Assembly: GCA_964479445.1 (NCBI GenBank)
Contig: CAYZMH010000004.1
Span: 1 to 64,000 of the forward strand
From: CAYZMH01 sp964479445
GTDB lineage: Bacteria > Bacteroidota > Bacteroidia > Bacteroidales > GCA-2748055
Length of the DNA: 64,000 bases
Direction: 5' to 3'
The notes beneath the pieces were generated by a model, which was not told the origin of the DNA, did not search any database, and saw nothing but the letters and a program-made list of their open reading frames with translations. A program made the translations under genes and the position numbers. Shown here one piece after another: positions 33,875 through 43,600 of the stretch. Numbering within the stretch: the stretch's first letter is position 1; each line of letters begins with the position of its first letter.

Positions 33875-34834
33875 TTAATCCAGTTCTTTCCACATAAGGG
33901 CTGCTGCACCCAGCACGGCAATGTTTTTGTCCAGCAGTGCAGAAGGAAGAATCTCGATCTTGTTCCGGAATACCTCCAGGAGATTTTCCTCCATGGATCG
34001 CCGGGAAGGTTCGAAAATCCACTTTCCCGCCCTGGCCAGGCCACCAAAGAGGAAGATGGCTTCCGGACTTATATGGGCAACGGTATCGGCCAGGCTTTTA
34101 CCCAGCAGGTCACCTGTCATATCGAAGGCCTTTATGGCAATGGGGTCTCCATTTTCGGCAGCTTTTGTAATATCGATCGATTCCAGCTCGTTGAAACAGA
34201 TTCTGCGGAAAGAGGACTCGTCGTTCTCGGTGGCAAGCAGCTCATAGATGGTACGCTTGATCCCGGAAGCAGAGACGTAGGTTTCCAGGCAACCCCGCTT
34301 ACCGCACCCACATTTCCTGCCGTTTTCCACTATATTTACATGTCCCAGCTCACCTGCAAACCCGTCATGACCATATACCAGGTTACCATTTACCACCAAT
34401 CCGCTTCCCAGTCCGGTTCCCAGGGTGATCATTAAAAAATTGCGCATATCCTTTGCATCACCAAAGATCATCTCACCCAGTGCCGCAGCATTGGCGTCAT
34501 TGGTAAGTACCGAGGGCGATTGAAAATGCTTTTCGAGGATTTCGGTAAAATGGATCACCCCCTTCCACGGAAGGTTGGGGGCATATTCAATGCTGCCGGT
34601 GTAATAGTTCCCGTTGGGAGCCCCGACGCCGATTCCTTTGATATCGAAATTATTTCCCTCTTTCTCCACGTTGAGGTAGAGGTGCTCCTTCAGTGCAGCA
34701 ACAAAATCATCGATCGAATCATATGTATCCGTACGAATGGTATCCTCCACGAAAAGTGTTCCCTCTTTATCAGCAATGCCATATTTCGTGAAAGTACCTC
34801 CTATATCTATTCCTATTACAACTTCTTTATTCAT
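33875..34834 (-). CDS. ROK-family sugar kinase (glucokinase-like)
   Basis: A 319-residue ROK kinase. The phosphate motif is DIGGTFTKYG (Asp10), catalytic Asp lies in LTNDANAAALGE, and the zinc-binding ROK signature is CGCGKRGCLETYVSASGI. ROK proteins phosphorylate glucose or other hexoses or N-acetyl sugars; some act as repressors, but there is no DNA-binding domain here. I chose Met at 34834 because a strong promoter (34871-34901) lies inside the longer reading frame that would begin at 34900. Confidence 0.92.
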   Translation of the reverse strand: MNKEVVIGIDIGGTFTKYGIADKEGTLFVEDTIRTDTYDSIDDFVAALKEHLYLNVEKEGNNFDIKGIGVGAPNGNYYTGSIEYAPNLPWKGVIHFTEILEKHFQSPSVLTNDANAAALGEMIFGDAKDMRNFLMITLGTGLGSGLVVNGNLVYGHDGFAGELGHVNIVENGRKCGCGKRGCLETYVSASGIKRTIYELLATENDESSFRRICFNELESIDITKAAENGDPIAIKAFDMTGDLLGKSLADTVAHISPEAIFLFGGLARAGKWIFEPSRRSMEENLLEVFRNKIEILPSALLDKNIAVLGAAALMWKELD

Positions 34835-34870
34835 GTGGCAGGGAATTATCAGATATGTTTTAAAGCATGG

Positions 34871-34901
34871 CAAAAATAGCGAATTAATAGGGTTCCTCAA
34901 A
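34871..34901 (-). promoter_or_regulatory. Full Bacteroidetes promoter for the ROK kinase gene
   Basis: On the minus strand it reads TTTG, 19 bp, TATTTTTG, an exact match to the -33 and -7 consensus and to the optimal spacing. It is 36 bp upstream of the ATG at 34834 and is the clearest promoter in the window. Confidence 0.68.
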
Positions 34902-34931
34902 GAAAATCGTACGGGTTCGCCGCCATGCGCC

Positions 34932-34949
34932 GTTCCGGGTAACCGGAAC
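34932..34949. repeat. Short perfect hairpin GTTCCGG-GTAA-CCGGAAC
   Basis: A 7-bp G+C-rich stem with a GTAA (GNRA-type) loop lies in the divergent ROK/universal-stress intergenic region. No T-run follows. It might be an operator or part of the universal stress gene's 5' region. Confidence 0.45.
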
Positions 34950-35014
34950 AGGAAAAATATTGTGGATTACTATCAATTTGGTTAAATTAGCTGTACATTA
35001 ATAAGGGTATACCT

Positions 35015-35866
35015 ATGAAAAACTTCATTGTTCCCATGGATTTCTCCATGGAATCATACAACGGACTGGACCTGGCCGTCCTTTTTTCAAAGATGAGACA
35101 GATCAATATACAGATGGTTTATGTGCTGACAACCAGCACCGATTATAAACCAAGCACAGTGAAGGAGGAGCACGAATATGCAGAGGAGCAGTTCGAGGAG
35201 ATCATGAAGAAGTATGAGCCAAAGCTGGGAAATGATTCCAAAATTCGTTACATCATCAAGAAGGGGAAGATCTACCGTGAGATCGTCAACCAGGTCAACT
35301 CCTACAAAGACGCCGTTGTGTCTGCTTCCACCCACGGGGCTTCCGGTTTCGAGGAGTTGTTTGTGGGAAGCAACGCACTGAAGATCATGTCGGCCACCGA
35401 CAAACCTGTATTCACTGTGAGGAGTAGTCCGGTCCCGTCCACCTTTAACCGGATCGTACTCCCCATCAAGATGCACGTTGATACGCGTCAGAAGGTTCCC
35501 GTGGCCGCCGAGATCGCCGAGCTGTTCGGCGCGGAAGTGCACGTGGTATCTATCTCCACACGCAACAACAAAAGGGATCTCAGCAGGCTCGAGTCCTATA
35601 ACCAGCAGGTGGTGTCATACCTGAAGAAAAGGAAACTGAGAACCATTACTAAAACACTGGTCGGGGAGAGTTTGCCAACCCTTACCAGCAATTATGCCGA
35701 GGCGGTGAATGCCGACCTGGTAGTGATGATGAGCTCTTCTATCGACAAATGGAATGTGTTCCTTGGAAGCTATGCACAGCAGATGCTGAACCGTTCAAGA
35801 GTGCCGTTGCTGGGGATCACTCCCAGGGAGAAGCACATACCCTCCGGCTTCAGCACACTCGGATAA
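35015..35866 (+). CDS. Tandem universal stress protein
   Basis: A 283-residue protein with two Usp domains (about 1-140 and 145-283). The first has the ATP-site motif STHGASGFEELFVGSNALKI, matching G-2x-G-9x-G(S/T). The second is degenerate (MSSSIDKWNVFLGSYAQQM). Tandem Usp proteins respond to starvation, oxygen or energy stress by unknown mechanisms. It appears to be monocistronic. Confidence 0.92.
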   Translation: MKNFIVPMDFSMESYNGLDLAVLFSKMRQINIQMVYVLTTSTDYKPSTVKEEHEYAEEQFEEIMKKYEPKLGNDSKIRYIIKKGKIYREIVNQVNSYKDAVVSASTHGASGFEELFVGSNALKIMSATDKPVFTVRSSPVPSTFNRIVLPIKMHVDTRQKVPVAAEIAELFGAEVHVVSISTRNNKRDLSRLESYNQQVVSYLKKRKLRTITKTLVGESLPTLTSNYAEAVNADLVVMMSSSIDKWNVFLGSYAQQMLNRSRVPLLGITPREKHIPSGFSTLG

Positions 35867-35946
35867 GACGCAGGGCGCGGTAAAGAGAAGGTGCCGCGGA
35901 GAATGAATGATCAGTTGGATAAAACAGGAAAAATTATTATAGCTTA

Positions 35947-36612
35947 ATGAGATCAGTAGTTATAGTTGCCGGCGGCTCCGGATCGAGGATGAATTCACAG
36001 ATACCCAAGCAGTTCATGGAAATTCACAAAAAACCTGTGATCGTGTGGACCATGGAGAAGTTCCTGGAGTTTGATCCCTCTATGAAGATTGTCCTGGTGT
36101 TGCCCGAAAATCACCTGATCGTGTGGCAGAACATCGAATCGAAATTTCCCCGGTTAAAAAATATCCAGGTAACCACGGGAGGTGCCACCCGGTTCCATTC
36201 TGTGCAAAACGGTCTCAAACACGTCTCCTCCCGCGACATCGTTGGAATCCATGATGCCGTACGGCCGCTGGTCTCTATGGATTCGATCAGAAATTGCTAT
36301 GAACAGGCGATGATCCGCGGAAGCGCTGTTCCCGTGGTCGACATGGAGGACTCTCTCCGAAGGCTTGAAGGGAAAGGCAGCGTGGTGATCGATCGGCGAC
36401 AGCTCAAACGGGTGCAAACGCCGCAGGTTTTTAAAGCATCCAAGCTTATCGAGGCCTATGAAAACTCCCTGGAGAAGAATTACACCGACGATGCCTCCGT
36501 GTATGAATCCTATTTCGGCAATATCAACCTGGTAGAGGGCAATCCCGAAAACATCAAGATCACCTATCCGGCCGATATGAAAATGGCTGCCGCCCTGCTC
36601 AAAAGTGAATAG
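35947..36612 (+). CDS. ispD: 2-C-methyl-D-erythritol 4-phosphate cytidylyltransferase
   Basis: IspD joins CTP and methylerythritol phosphate to give CDP-methylerythritol in the non-mevalonate isoprenoid pathway. The glycine-rich CTP motif is VIVAGGSGSRMNSQIPKQFM, and VGIHDAVRPLVS and TDDASVYE are the other conserved blocks. Length 221 is standard. ispG also lies in this window (46763-48529), so the pathway is represented twice. It is convergent with the GIN-domain gene over a 95-bp gap holding two small inverted repeats. Confidence 0.96.
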   Translation: MRSVVIVAGGSGSRMNSQIPKQFMEIHKKPVIVWTMEKFLEFDPSMKIVLVLPENHLIVWQNIESKFPRLKNIQVTTGGATRFHSVQNGLKHVSSRDIVGIHDAVRPLVSMDSIRNCYEQAMIRGSAVPVVDMEDSLRRLEGKGSVVIDRRQLKRVQTPQVFKASKLIEAYENSLEKNYTDDASVYESYFGNINLVEGNPENIKITYPADMKMAAALLKSE

Positions 36613-36707
36613 TCAGACTTGTGACTTCGCACGGTATTCCTTTCCGGCTTTACACGGAACAAATACTTCAGGGTATTTCATCCGGGACCCGCGCTGAACG
36701 AACCCGG

Positions 36708-37424
36708 TCAGATTACCGTATCATCGGGATCCTCCCTGTAATTGGCAATGGTTCCCCCCAGCATGGTTTTGGTCACCCTGGTGGAGGGATCCCCGATATA
36801 TCCGACAAATGCTTTGGTGTTGGAGGTAGCGTCAATGGTGTTGTGCGCCACCACTTTCACCTGGCTTCCCGATCCCGCTTTTACATAAGAATCTTTGCAT
36901 TCCAGGTCATAGGCCAGGTAGTTGCCCCCGGTATTGGCAGTGATCCGTTGCGTCTGGGTGGATCCGTAAAGAATGATATCGGATCCCTGGGCTGTGCGGG
37001 CATGAATATGCTGTACCTGCACCGTTAACTCGATCTTGCCTCCCGTGTTGGCATCCAGCTCCAACTCCTTACTCTCCAGTGGTTTGGCGGAATTAATCAC
37101 GGCTCCCCCGGCCGATTCAATGGAGGATAACCGGGTATACGGAAGGCGAATTTTGTACGTCGCTTTATCGCCAAAGCCCGGTTTGAGGTTGAGCTTGAGC
37201 TCTCCCTCCCCGAACTCAATGGAGACCTCTTCCGGATCGCCGTCAGGAGAGACGATCTCCATCTCGTTCCCCTGCGAAGGGATCAGTTCCACATCCATCC
37301 GTCCCCATACATTGAGCTTATTAAAATCGTCCAGTCCGACCGTGATCCGCTGCTGGGAAAATAGCGGGAAAAAACCCGCCAGGAAGAATATCAGGGAGGT
37401 GATTGCTATCGTACGTGCTTTCAT
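36708..37424 (-). CDS. Secreted GIN-domain (DUF2807) protein
   Basis: A 238-residue exported protein (MKARTIAITSLIFFLAGFFP signal segment) whose body is a DUF2807 right-handed beta-solenoid: FNKLNVWGRMDVELIP at its start and repeated short beta turns such as LPYTRLSSIESAGGAVI and LELDANTGGKIELTVQ. Family members may bind glycans or act in envelope stress, but function is unproven. I chose the Met at 37424; an exact -7 box lies 15 bp upstream, which supports this start over 37442. Confidence 0.88.
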   Translation of the reverse strand: MKARTIAITSLIFFLAGFFPLFSQQRITVGLDDFNKLNVWGRMDVELIPSQGNEMEIVSPDGDPEEVSIEFGEGELKLNLKPGFGDKATYKIRLPYTRLSSIESAGGAVINSAKPLESKELELDANTGGKIELTVQVQHIHARTAQGSDIILYGSTQTQRITANTGGNYLAYDLECKDSYVKAGSGSQVKVVAHNTIDATSNTKAFVGYIGDPSTRVTKTMLGGTIANYREDPDDTVI

Positions 37425-37439
37425 ACTGCTGATTTTTTG

Positions 37440-37447
37440 CAAAAATA
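37440..37447 (-). promoter_or_regulatory. -7 promoter box for the DUF2807 gene
   Basis: The minus-strand box reads TATTTTTG, an exact TAnnTTTG match 15 bp before the chosen ATG. The implied leader is under about 10 bases. Confidence 0.5.
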
Positions 37448-37642
37448 GTGCTTTTCGCTGTAAGCGACGATTAAGGTATAAAAAATAACTCCTCTTTTGT
37501 TAAGCCCTTACTTTTCAACTCTTTTTGTTTAATATGTCTTAACAGAATATTAACAAAACAATTCGAACAATCCATTTATTAACGTGTTTGAACAGGTGTT
37601 GTAAACCGGAGAAACGAAATAGTCAATAAAAGTTTCCCAAGG

Positions 37643-38257
37643 ATGGAAATTACCAGGGAGAAAGAACGGGTCTTTAACAGTGTGCTTGCCCTATATAGCA
37701 AGTACGGTATACGCAGTATCACGATGGATGACATTGCGAGGGAACTGGGTATGTCGAAAAAAACCCTTTACCAGCATGTTCATGATAAGAATGACCTGGT
37801 TGACCGGGTGATCGATTATGAGATTGAGACCAACCGGCAATTTATGGAGGAGATGATACTGGCAAAACTGAATGCCATCGAGGAGCTGATCCATGTGAAT
37901 AAGCGCATCAATGCCCTTAGGGGAATTCATAGTCCGACTTTCTACTACGACCTGAAAAAATATTACCCCGCCACGTTCACCCGGCTCATGGACTACAAGC
38001 GGAAACGTATGTACGAAATGGTGATGCGTAACCTGATAAAGGGTAAAAAGGAGGGACTTTACCGGGAGGATATGGACGAGCACGTGATAGCCATGCTCTA
38101 TGTGGCACGGATCGAAATGCTGAGCAGCAATGAGATCATTAACGAGAGCGAATCGGCTTCTATCCGGTTTATCAGGGAAGTGTTCCTCTATCACCTCCAT
38201 GGGATCTGCAACGATAAAGGACTGGAATTTTTAAAAGCACACAAGGAGAAATTATGA
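37643..38257 (+). CDS. TetR-family regulator of the adjacent efflux operon
   Basis: A 204-residue TetR-type repressor with the N-terminal helix-turn-helix ITMDDIARELGMSKKTLYQH and a variable ligand domain. Its TGA overlaps the tolC-like gene's ATG region by 4 bp, so it is co-translated with the pump it probably represses. The 200-bp upstream region is AT-rich and contains a partly symmetrical GTTTGAACA/TGTTGTAAAC pair that might be its operator. Confidence 0.9.
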   Translation: MEITREKERVFNSVLALYSKYGIRSITMDDIARELGMSKKTLYQHVHDKNDLVDRVIDYEIETNRQFMEEMILAKLNAIEELIHVNKRINALRGIHSPTFYYDLKKYYPATFTRLMDYKRKRMYEMVMRNLIKGKKEGLYREDMDEHVIAMLYVARIEMLSSNEIINESESASIRFIREVFLYHLHGICNDKGLEFLKAHKEKL

Positions 38258-39591
38258 TGAAAAAATTCGCGATACTCTTACTGTTAGCCGGTATTGCAGC
38301 CGGATTATCTGCCCAGGAGGGCGACACCCTCTATTTTTCGTTGGAGGAGGCCCGCGACTATGCCGTTGCCAACAACCTTAATGCAGAGAACTCTCGTATG
38401 GATGTGGAGATCGCTGATAAACGGGTGTGGGAGACAGCTGCCGGGGGGTTGCCCCAGGTGGATGCCAGCATGAGCTATAACTATAACATCAATTTGGCCA
38501 CCACGTTGATCCCCGATTTTCTTAACAATCCCCAGGAGAAGATCGAAGTGCAGTTCGGGACCAAGCATTATGCAACGGCCGGCATTACGGCCAACCAAAT
38601 GATCTTTAGCGGATCGTACTTCGTGGGATTGCAGACATCCCGGATCTATAAAGATTTTTCTAAAAGGAACCTGGAAAAGACCGAACAGGATATCCAGGAG
38701 ACCGTTATTCAAAACTATTACCTGGTACTGCTCAGTCAGCGTACCCTGGAGGCATTGAGGGGAAACCTGGAAAATACCCGGAAGATCTACTCGGATACCC
38801 GGGAACTCTACCAAACGGGATTTACCGATGAGATTGATGTGGATCAGCTGGCGGTGACGGTAACGACACTGCAAAACTCGGTTCGCTCCATGGAGCGGCA
38901 GGTGGAGGCAACAAGAAATCTGCTTAAATACCAGATGGGGCTCGACCGGAATAAAACCATTGTCCTGACCGATGAGTTGCAGGAGATGATTTCCATGGTG
39001 GATTTCGAATCTGTTCTCACACGGGAATTCAATGTTTCTCAGAATGTGGATTACCAGCTTCTGAGCAGGCAGGAAGAGTTGGCCTATATGGACCTCAAGT
39101 TGAAACGCACCGAGTTTATGCCCAACCTTTCGGCATTCTATTCGCTGGATTTCACGGCACAGCGGGATGAGTTCTCGTTCTTCGACCAGGATAAGGAGTG
39201 GTACCAGGCATCGATGCTGGGGCTCTCCCTCAATGTGCCCATCCTCAGCAGCGGGGCACGTATTATGGGACTCTCCCAGAAACGTATAGAATACGAGAAA
39301 GCAAAAAACAATAAACAGTTTGCAGCGGAAGGACTGAGAGTGGAGTTTATGCAGGCGCGGTACGATCTTGCCAATGCCCTGGAAACCTACCGCAGCGAAA
39401 AGAAGAACCTGGAAGTTGCCGGTAAAGTGGTGGACAAAACCCGTGAAAAATACCGGGAAGGCGTCGCCTCCAGCCTTGAACTTACCCAGGTCAATGACCA
39501 GTACCTGCAGACGCTGAGCAGTTATACTTCCGCCATGGTGGAGGTGCTGAACGCAAAAATCACAATGGACATCTTGTTGAACACTATTTAA
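38257..39591 (+). CDS. TolC-family outer-membrane efflux protein
   Basis: A 444-residue outer-membrane channel with an N-terminal signal peptide (MKKFAILLLLAGIAAGLSAQ) and the repeated helical TolC halves, starting with YFSLEEARDYAVANN. Trimeric TolC proteins connect inner-membrane pumps to the outside. I use the second ATG of ATGATG (38257); starting at 38254 would add one Met and overlap the TetR stop by 4 bp. It forms a transport operon with the following MFP and RND genes. Confidence 0.93.
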   Translation: MKKFAILLLLAGIAAGLSAQEGDTLYFSLEEARDYAVANNLNAENSRMDVEIADKRVWETAAGGLPQVDASMSYNYNINLATTLIPDFLNNPQEKIEVQFGTKHYATAGITANQMIFSGSYFVGLQTSRIYKDFSKRNLEKTEQDIQETVIQNYYLVLLSQRTLEALRGNLENTRKIYSDTRELYQTGFTDEIDVDQLAVTVTTLQNSVRSMERQVEATRNLLKYQMGLDRNKTIVLTDELQEMISMVDFESVLTREFNVSQNVDYQLLSRQEELAYMDLKLKRTEFMPNLSAFYSLDFTAQRDEFSFFDQDKEWYQASMLGLSLNVPILSSGARIMGLSQKRIEYEKAKNNKQFAAEGLRVEFMQARYDLANALETYRSEKKNLEVAGKVVDKTREKYREGVASSLELTQVNDQYLQTLSSYTSAMVEVLNAKITMDILLNTI

Positions 39592-39601
39592 AACAGAACC
39601 A

Positions 39602-40666
39602 ATGAAAAATTCAATATTCCTTGCAATTATGCTGATAATGGCCTCCTGTTCTCCACAGGGTGGTGGTGATACCGAGACCGGAAAGGATCCCTCTGCCACG
39701 GCTGAAGAGGAACGTAAGAGCTTTGCCGTGGAGGTAAAAGAGGTCGTTCCGGATACCTTTGTCCACTATGTGAAGGTGACCGGTATGATGGAGGCTGTCA
39801 GGGATGCTTTTATCAGTCCGGAAACTAACGGTCAGATCAAAACGATCCATGTGGAACGCGGCGAACGGGTGAAATCCGGTCAGATCCTGCTCGCCCTCAA
39901 CACTGAGGTAACCCGGAAAAATATTGCCGAGGTACAGACCAGCCTGGAACTGGCTACCCGTGTATTTGAGAAGCAGCGGGATCTCTGGCAAAAGAAGATA
40001 GGCAGCGAGATGCAATACCTGGAAGCAAAAAATAACAAGGAGTCGCTGGAGGCACGACTGGGTACCCTGCAGGCACAGTTGGATATGGCCACCATTGAAG
40101 CTCCGTTCAGCGGGATCGTGGACGACATCCCGGTGAAAGAGGGAGAAATAGCCTCCCCGGGGATGCTCCTTATAAGACTGGTAAACCTGGACCGGATGCG
40201 TGTTTCTGCCCATTTGTCGGAAGCATATCTGACAAGTGTAAGTGAAGGACAACAGGTAGAACTCCGTTTTTCGGCCTATCCCGAGATGGTGCTCTCTGAG
40301 CCGATCACTCGCCTGGGCAAGGTCATCGATCCTCAGACCCGGACCTTCACCGTGGAGGTCACCCTGGACAACCCGCGAGAGAAACTGAAACCCAATATGC
40401 TCACTTCGGTGCGGATTGAGGATTACCGGAACGACAGCGCCCTGGTGGTGCCTTCCATCTCCCTGAAGGAGGATTTTGAAGGAGTGTTCCTCTTTACCGC
40501 TGAAGACCAGGGTTCCGGCCCCCGTGCCGTCAAGCAATATGTGATCCCGGGACGCACTGTTCAGGACAAAACCATGATCGAGAAAGGGATTGAATCAGGA
40601 GACCGTGTCATTATCAAAGGCTATAACCTGGTGAGTGATGGAACGCCTGTGAACATTGTAAATTAG
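39602..40666 (+). CDS. RND efflux periplasmic adaptor (membrane-fusion) lipoprotein
   Basis: A 354-residue HlyD/AcrA-type adaptor. The lipobox ends IMASC with Cys16, so it is anchored at the membrane. A biotinyl-lipoyl half motif occurs at ISPETNGQIKTIHVERGERV, a coiled-coil hairpin at about 100-160, the second lipoyl half at APFSGIVDDIPVKEGEI, then beta-barrel and membrane-proximal domains. It bridges the TolC and RND partners on either side. Confidence 0.93.
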   Translation: MKNSIFLAIMLIMASCSPQGGGDTETGKDPSATAEEERKSFAVEVKEVVPDTFVHYVKVTGMMEAVRDAFISPETNGQIKTIHVERGERVKSGQILLALNTEVTRKNIAEVQTSLELATRVFEKQRDLWQKKIGSEMQYLEAKNNKESLEARLGTLQAQLDMATIEAPFSGIVDDIPVKEGEIASPGMLLIRLVNLDRMRVSAHLSEAYLTSVSEGQQVELRFSAYPEMVLSEPITRLGKVIDPQTRTFTVEVTLDNPREKLKPNMLTSVRIEDYRNDSALVVPSISLKEDFEGVFLFTAEDQGSGPRAVKQYVIPGRTVQDKTMIEKGIESGDRVIIKGYNLVSDGTPVNIVN

Positions 40667-40679
40667 AGGAGAGACCGAG

Positions 40680-43600
40680 ATGGATAACAAAATAAAGCGA
40701 GAATTCAAACTCACCACGTTGGCGCTGAAAAACAGGAACTCGATTTTCCTGCTGACCCTGGTGATCATACTCTTCGGGATTCTGTCCTACCGCAGTCTGC
40801 CAAAGGAACTTTTCCCAGATATCGTGCTGCCCACCGTGCTGGTGCAGACGACCTACCCGGGGAATCCGCCCCTTGATATTGAAAACCTGATTACCAGGCC
40901 CATTGAAAAGGAGGTCGAAACCCTGCAGGATGTGAAAGAGATAAGGTCCATTTCTGCGCAGGATGCCTCCATGATCTTCGTGGAGTTCAATACCGACGTG
41001 GATATCAAGGTCGGTCTCCAGGACGTGAAAGATGCGGTGGATAAAGCAAAGAGCGAGCTTCCCAACGATCTTCTTACCGATCCGTTGGTACAGGACATTG
41101 ACTTTTCGGAGTTCCCGATCCTCAATGTCAATCTTTCCGGGGATTATAGCATTGAAGAGCTGAAAAATTACGGCGAGTACCTGGAAGAAGAGATTGAAAC
41201 GGTCCCGGAAATCTCAAAAGTGGAGATCCGCGGGGTCGATGACCGGGAGATCAAGGTTAACGTGGATCTTCTGAAGATGGAATCTTATGAACTCTCGTTC
41301 GATGATATCGAGTTTGCCATCTCCCAGGAGAATGTATCCATCTCTGGGGGCGAGATCAAACTGGGCGATACCCGTCGTTCGGTACGTGTTGTGGGAGAAT
41401 TCAAGGATGTTGATGAACTCCGTGACATTATCGTGAAACGGGAAAACGAAAAGGTGGTCTACCTGAAAGATGTGGCCGAGGTGGTGGATGGGTATGAGGA
41501 ACCGGAAACCTTCACCAGGCTGGACGACAAGCCGGTGGTGAGTGTGCAGGTGATCAAGAAAAGCGGGGAGAACCTGCTGTCGGCCACCGACCAGATCTTT
41601 GCTATCCTCGATGAAGCGGAAAGAACCGGGGCTATCCCTGCCGAAATGACCCTTACCCTTACCAACGACCAGTCGGAGATGATCAGGATGCAACTCAGTA
41701 ACCTGGAGAACAGCATGATCATGGGGGTGATCTTTGTGATCCTGGTGCTCTTCTATTTCCTGGGTACCCGGAACGCCCTCTTTGTGGGACTGGCTATTCC
41801 CATGTCCATGTTCCTCTCGTTTATCATTCTGAATGTGCTGGGATTCAAAGTAAATCTCATTGTCCTCTTCTCCCTGATCCTGGCCCTGGGATTGCTTGTG
41901 GACAATGCCATCGTGGTGGTGGAAAATATTTACCGGTATGTCGACCGGGGATACAATCCTTTTGATGCAGCCCGTCGTGCTGTGGGAGAGATTGCCCTGC
42001 CCATTATCACCTCCACCTCAACCACCCTGGCGGCATTCTTTCCACTTCTTTTCTGGGGCGGTGTGACGGGTGAGTTTATGAAGAACCTTCCCATCACACT
42101 GATCATTGTACTTAGTTCATCCCTCTTTGTTGCATTGGTGATCATCCCTGTTTTTTCGGCCACTTTTATAAAAACGGGGCCCGACAGGAAAGACAACATG
42201 CCCAATGTGCGCAGGGGATTGATCGCGGCTCTGATCATGATCGGACTGGGGGGTCTGATGTATATTCCGGGATGGAACGTCCCTGCTTCCCTGTTCCTTA
42301 TCTTCGGTGTGGTGGGATTATTAAATGCCCTTTTCTTCCATAAGGCCGAAAACTGGTTCCAGAATGTATTCCTGGTATGGCTGGAGAAAATATACCTCAA
42401 GGTGCTCAAATTCAGTCTTCGCCGCTGGAACCCGGTTTTTTTCTTCGTGGGAACCTTCCTCCTGCTGGTATTTACAATCGGGTTATTTTCCGCCCGGGAT
42501 ATCAATGTGAACTTCTTCCCGGAGAACGAACCTTCCTACGTAAACGTCATTGCGGAACTGCCTGTTGGTACCGATGTAACGGCCACCAATGCTTTTATGA
42601 TGGAACTGGAAGAGGATATCAACGAGATCATAGAACCCTATCGGCCCATTGTCAAATCGGTTCTTACCACCGTGGGAGTGGGCAATGACCAGTTCGAGGC
42701 AGGTAATAAAGCCAACGAGGCACTTACTACCATCTCCTTCGTGGATTATGAGGACCGTGGCGGGATCAACACTTCAAATGTAATGCGTGAAATTTCAGAC
42801 GAATTGCTTGGGAGATACCCGGGGGTTCAGCTCTCTGTCGAAAAGGACCAGATGGGACCGCCGGCAGGAGACCCGGTAAGTATTGAGATAAGCGGTGAAG
42901 ATTTTGACGAGTTGATTATACTCACCGACTCGGTGTTGAACCGGATTGAAGAGTCGGGAGTGGAAGGAATGGAAGGACTGTCGATGGACCTCGAGCTGGG
43001 TAAACCGGAAATGCTGATCCGGCTCGACAGGGATAAGCTTCGCAGGTACGGACTCTCCACAATGCAGGTGGCCAACACGTTGCGTACGGCGTTATTCGGG
43101 CGCGAAGTGTCGGATTTCAAAGTGGGTGAAGAAGAATACCCGATCAACATGCGCCTGAAAGAGGAGTACCGGTACAATTCATCGGCCCTGCTGAACCTGG
43201 ATATTCCCTTTGTGGAAAACGGACAAACGGTGCAGATCCCTCTATCGGCAATTGCCGATGTGGAGTACCGCACCACGTATGGATCGGTGAAGCGAAAAGA
43301 CCTGGACAGGGTCATTACGCTCACATCCAATGTGATCGAAGGATACAATGCCACCCGCATCAACGAGCAACTGGCGGCAATACTGGACGACTATAATTTT
43401 CCCGAGGGGTATGAATATGAATTCTCCGGGGAACAGCAGGAGCAACAGGAATCCATGGCCTTCCTGCAGCGAGCCATGCTCATCGCGGTGTCGATCATCC
43501 TGCTTATCCTGGTGTCCCAGTTCAACTCGATCATAAAACCGCTGATCATCATTGCCAGTGTGGTTTTCAGTACGATCGGCGTGTTCGGGGGAATTGCCAC

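Noticed and set aside
38305..39699. 464-residue minus-strand open frame opposite the tolC-like gene
   Set aside because: It is antisense to a clearly coding TolC-family gene, has low-complexity His/Leu/Gln composition, and resembles no protein.
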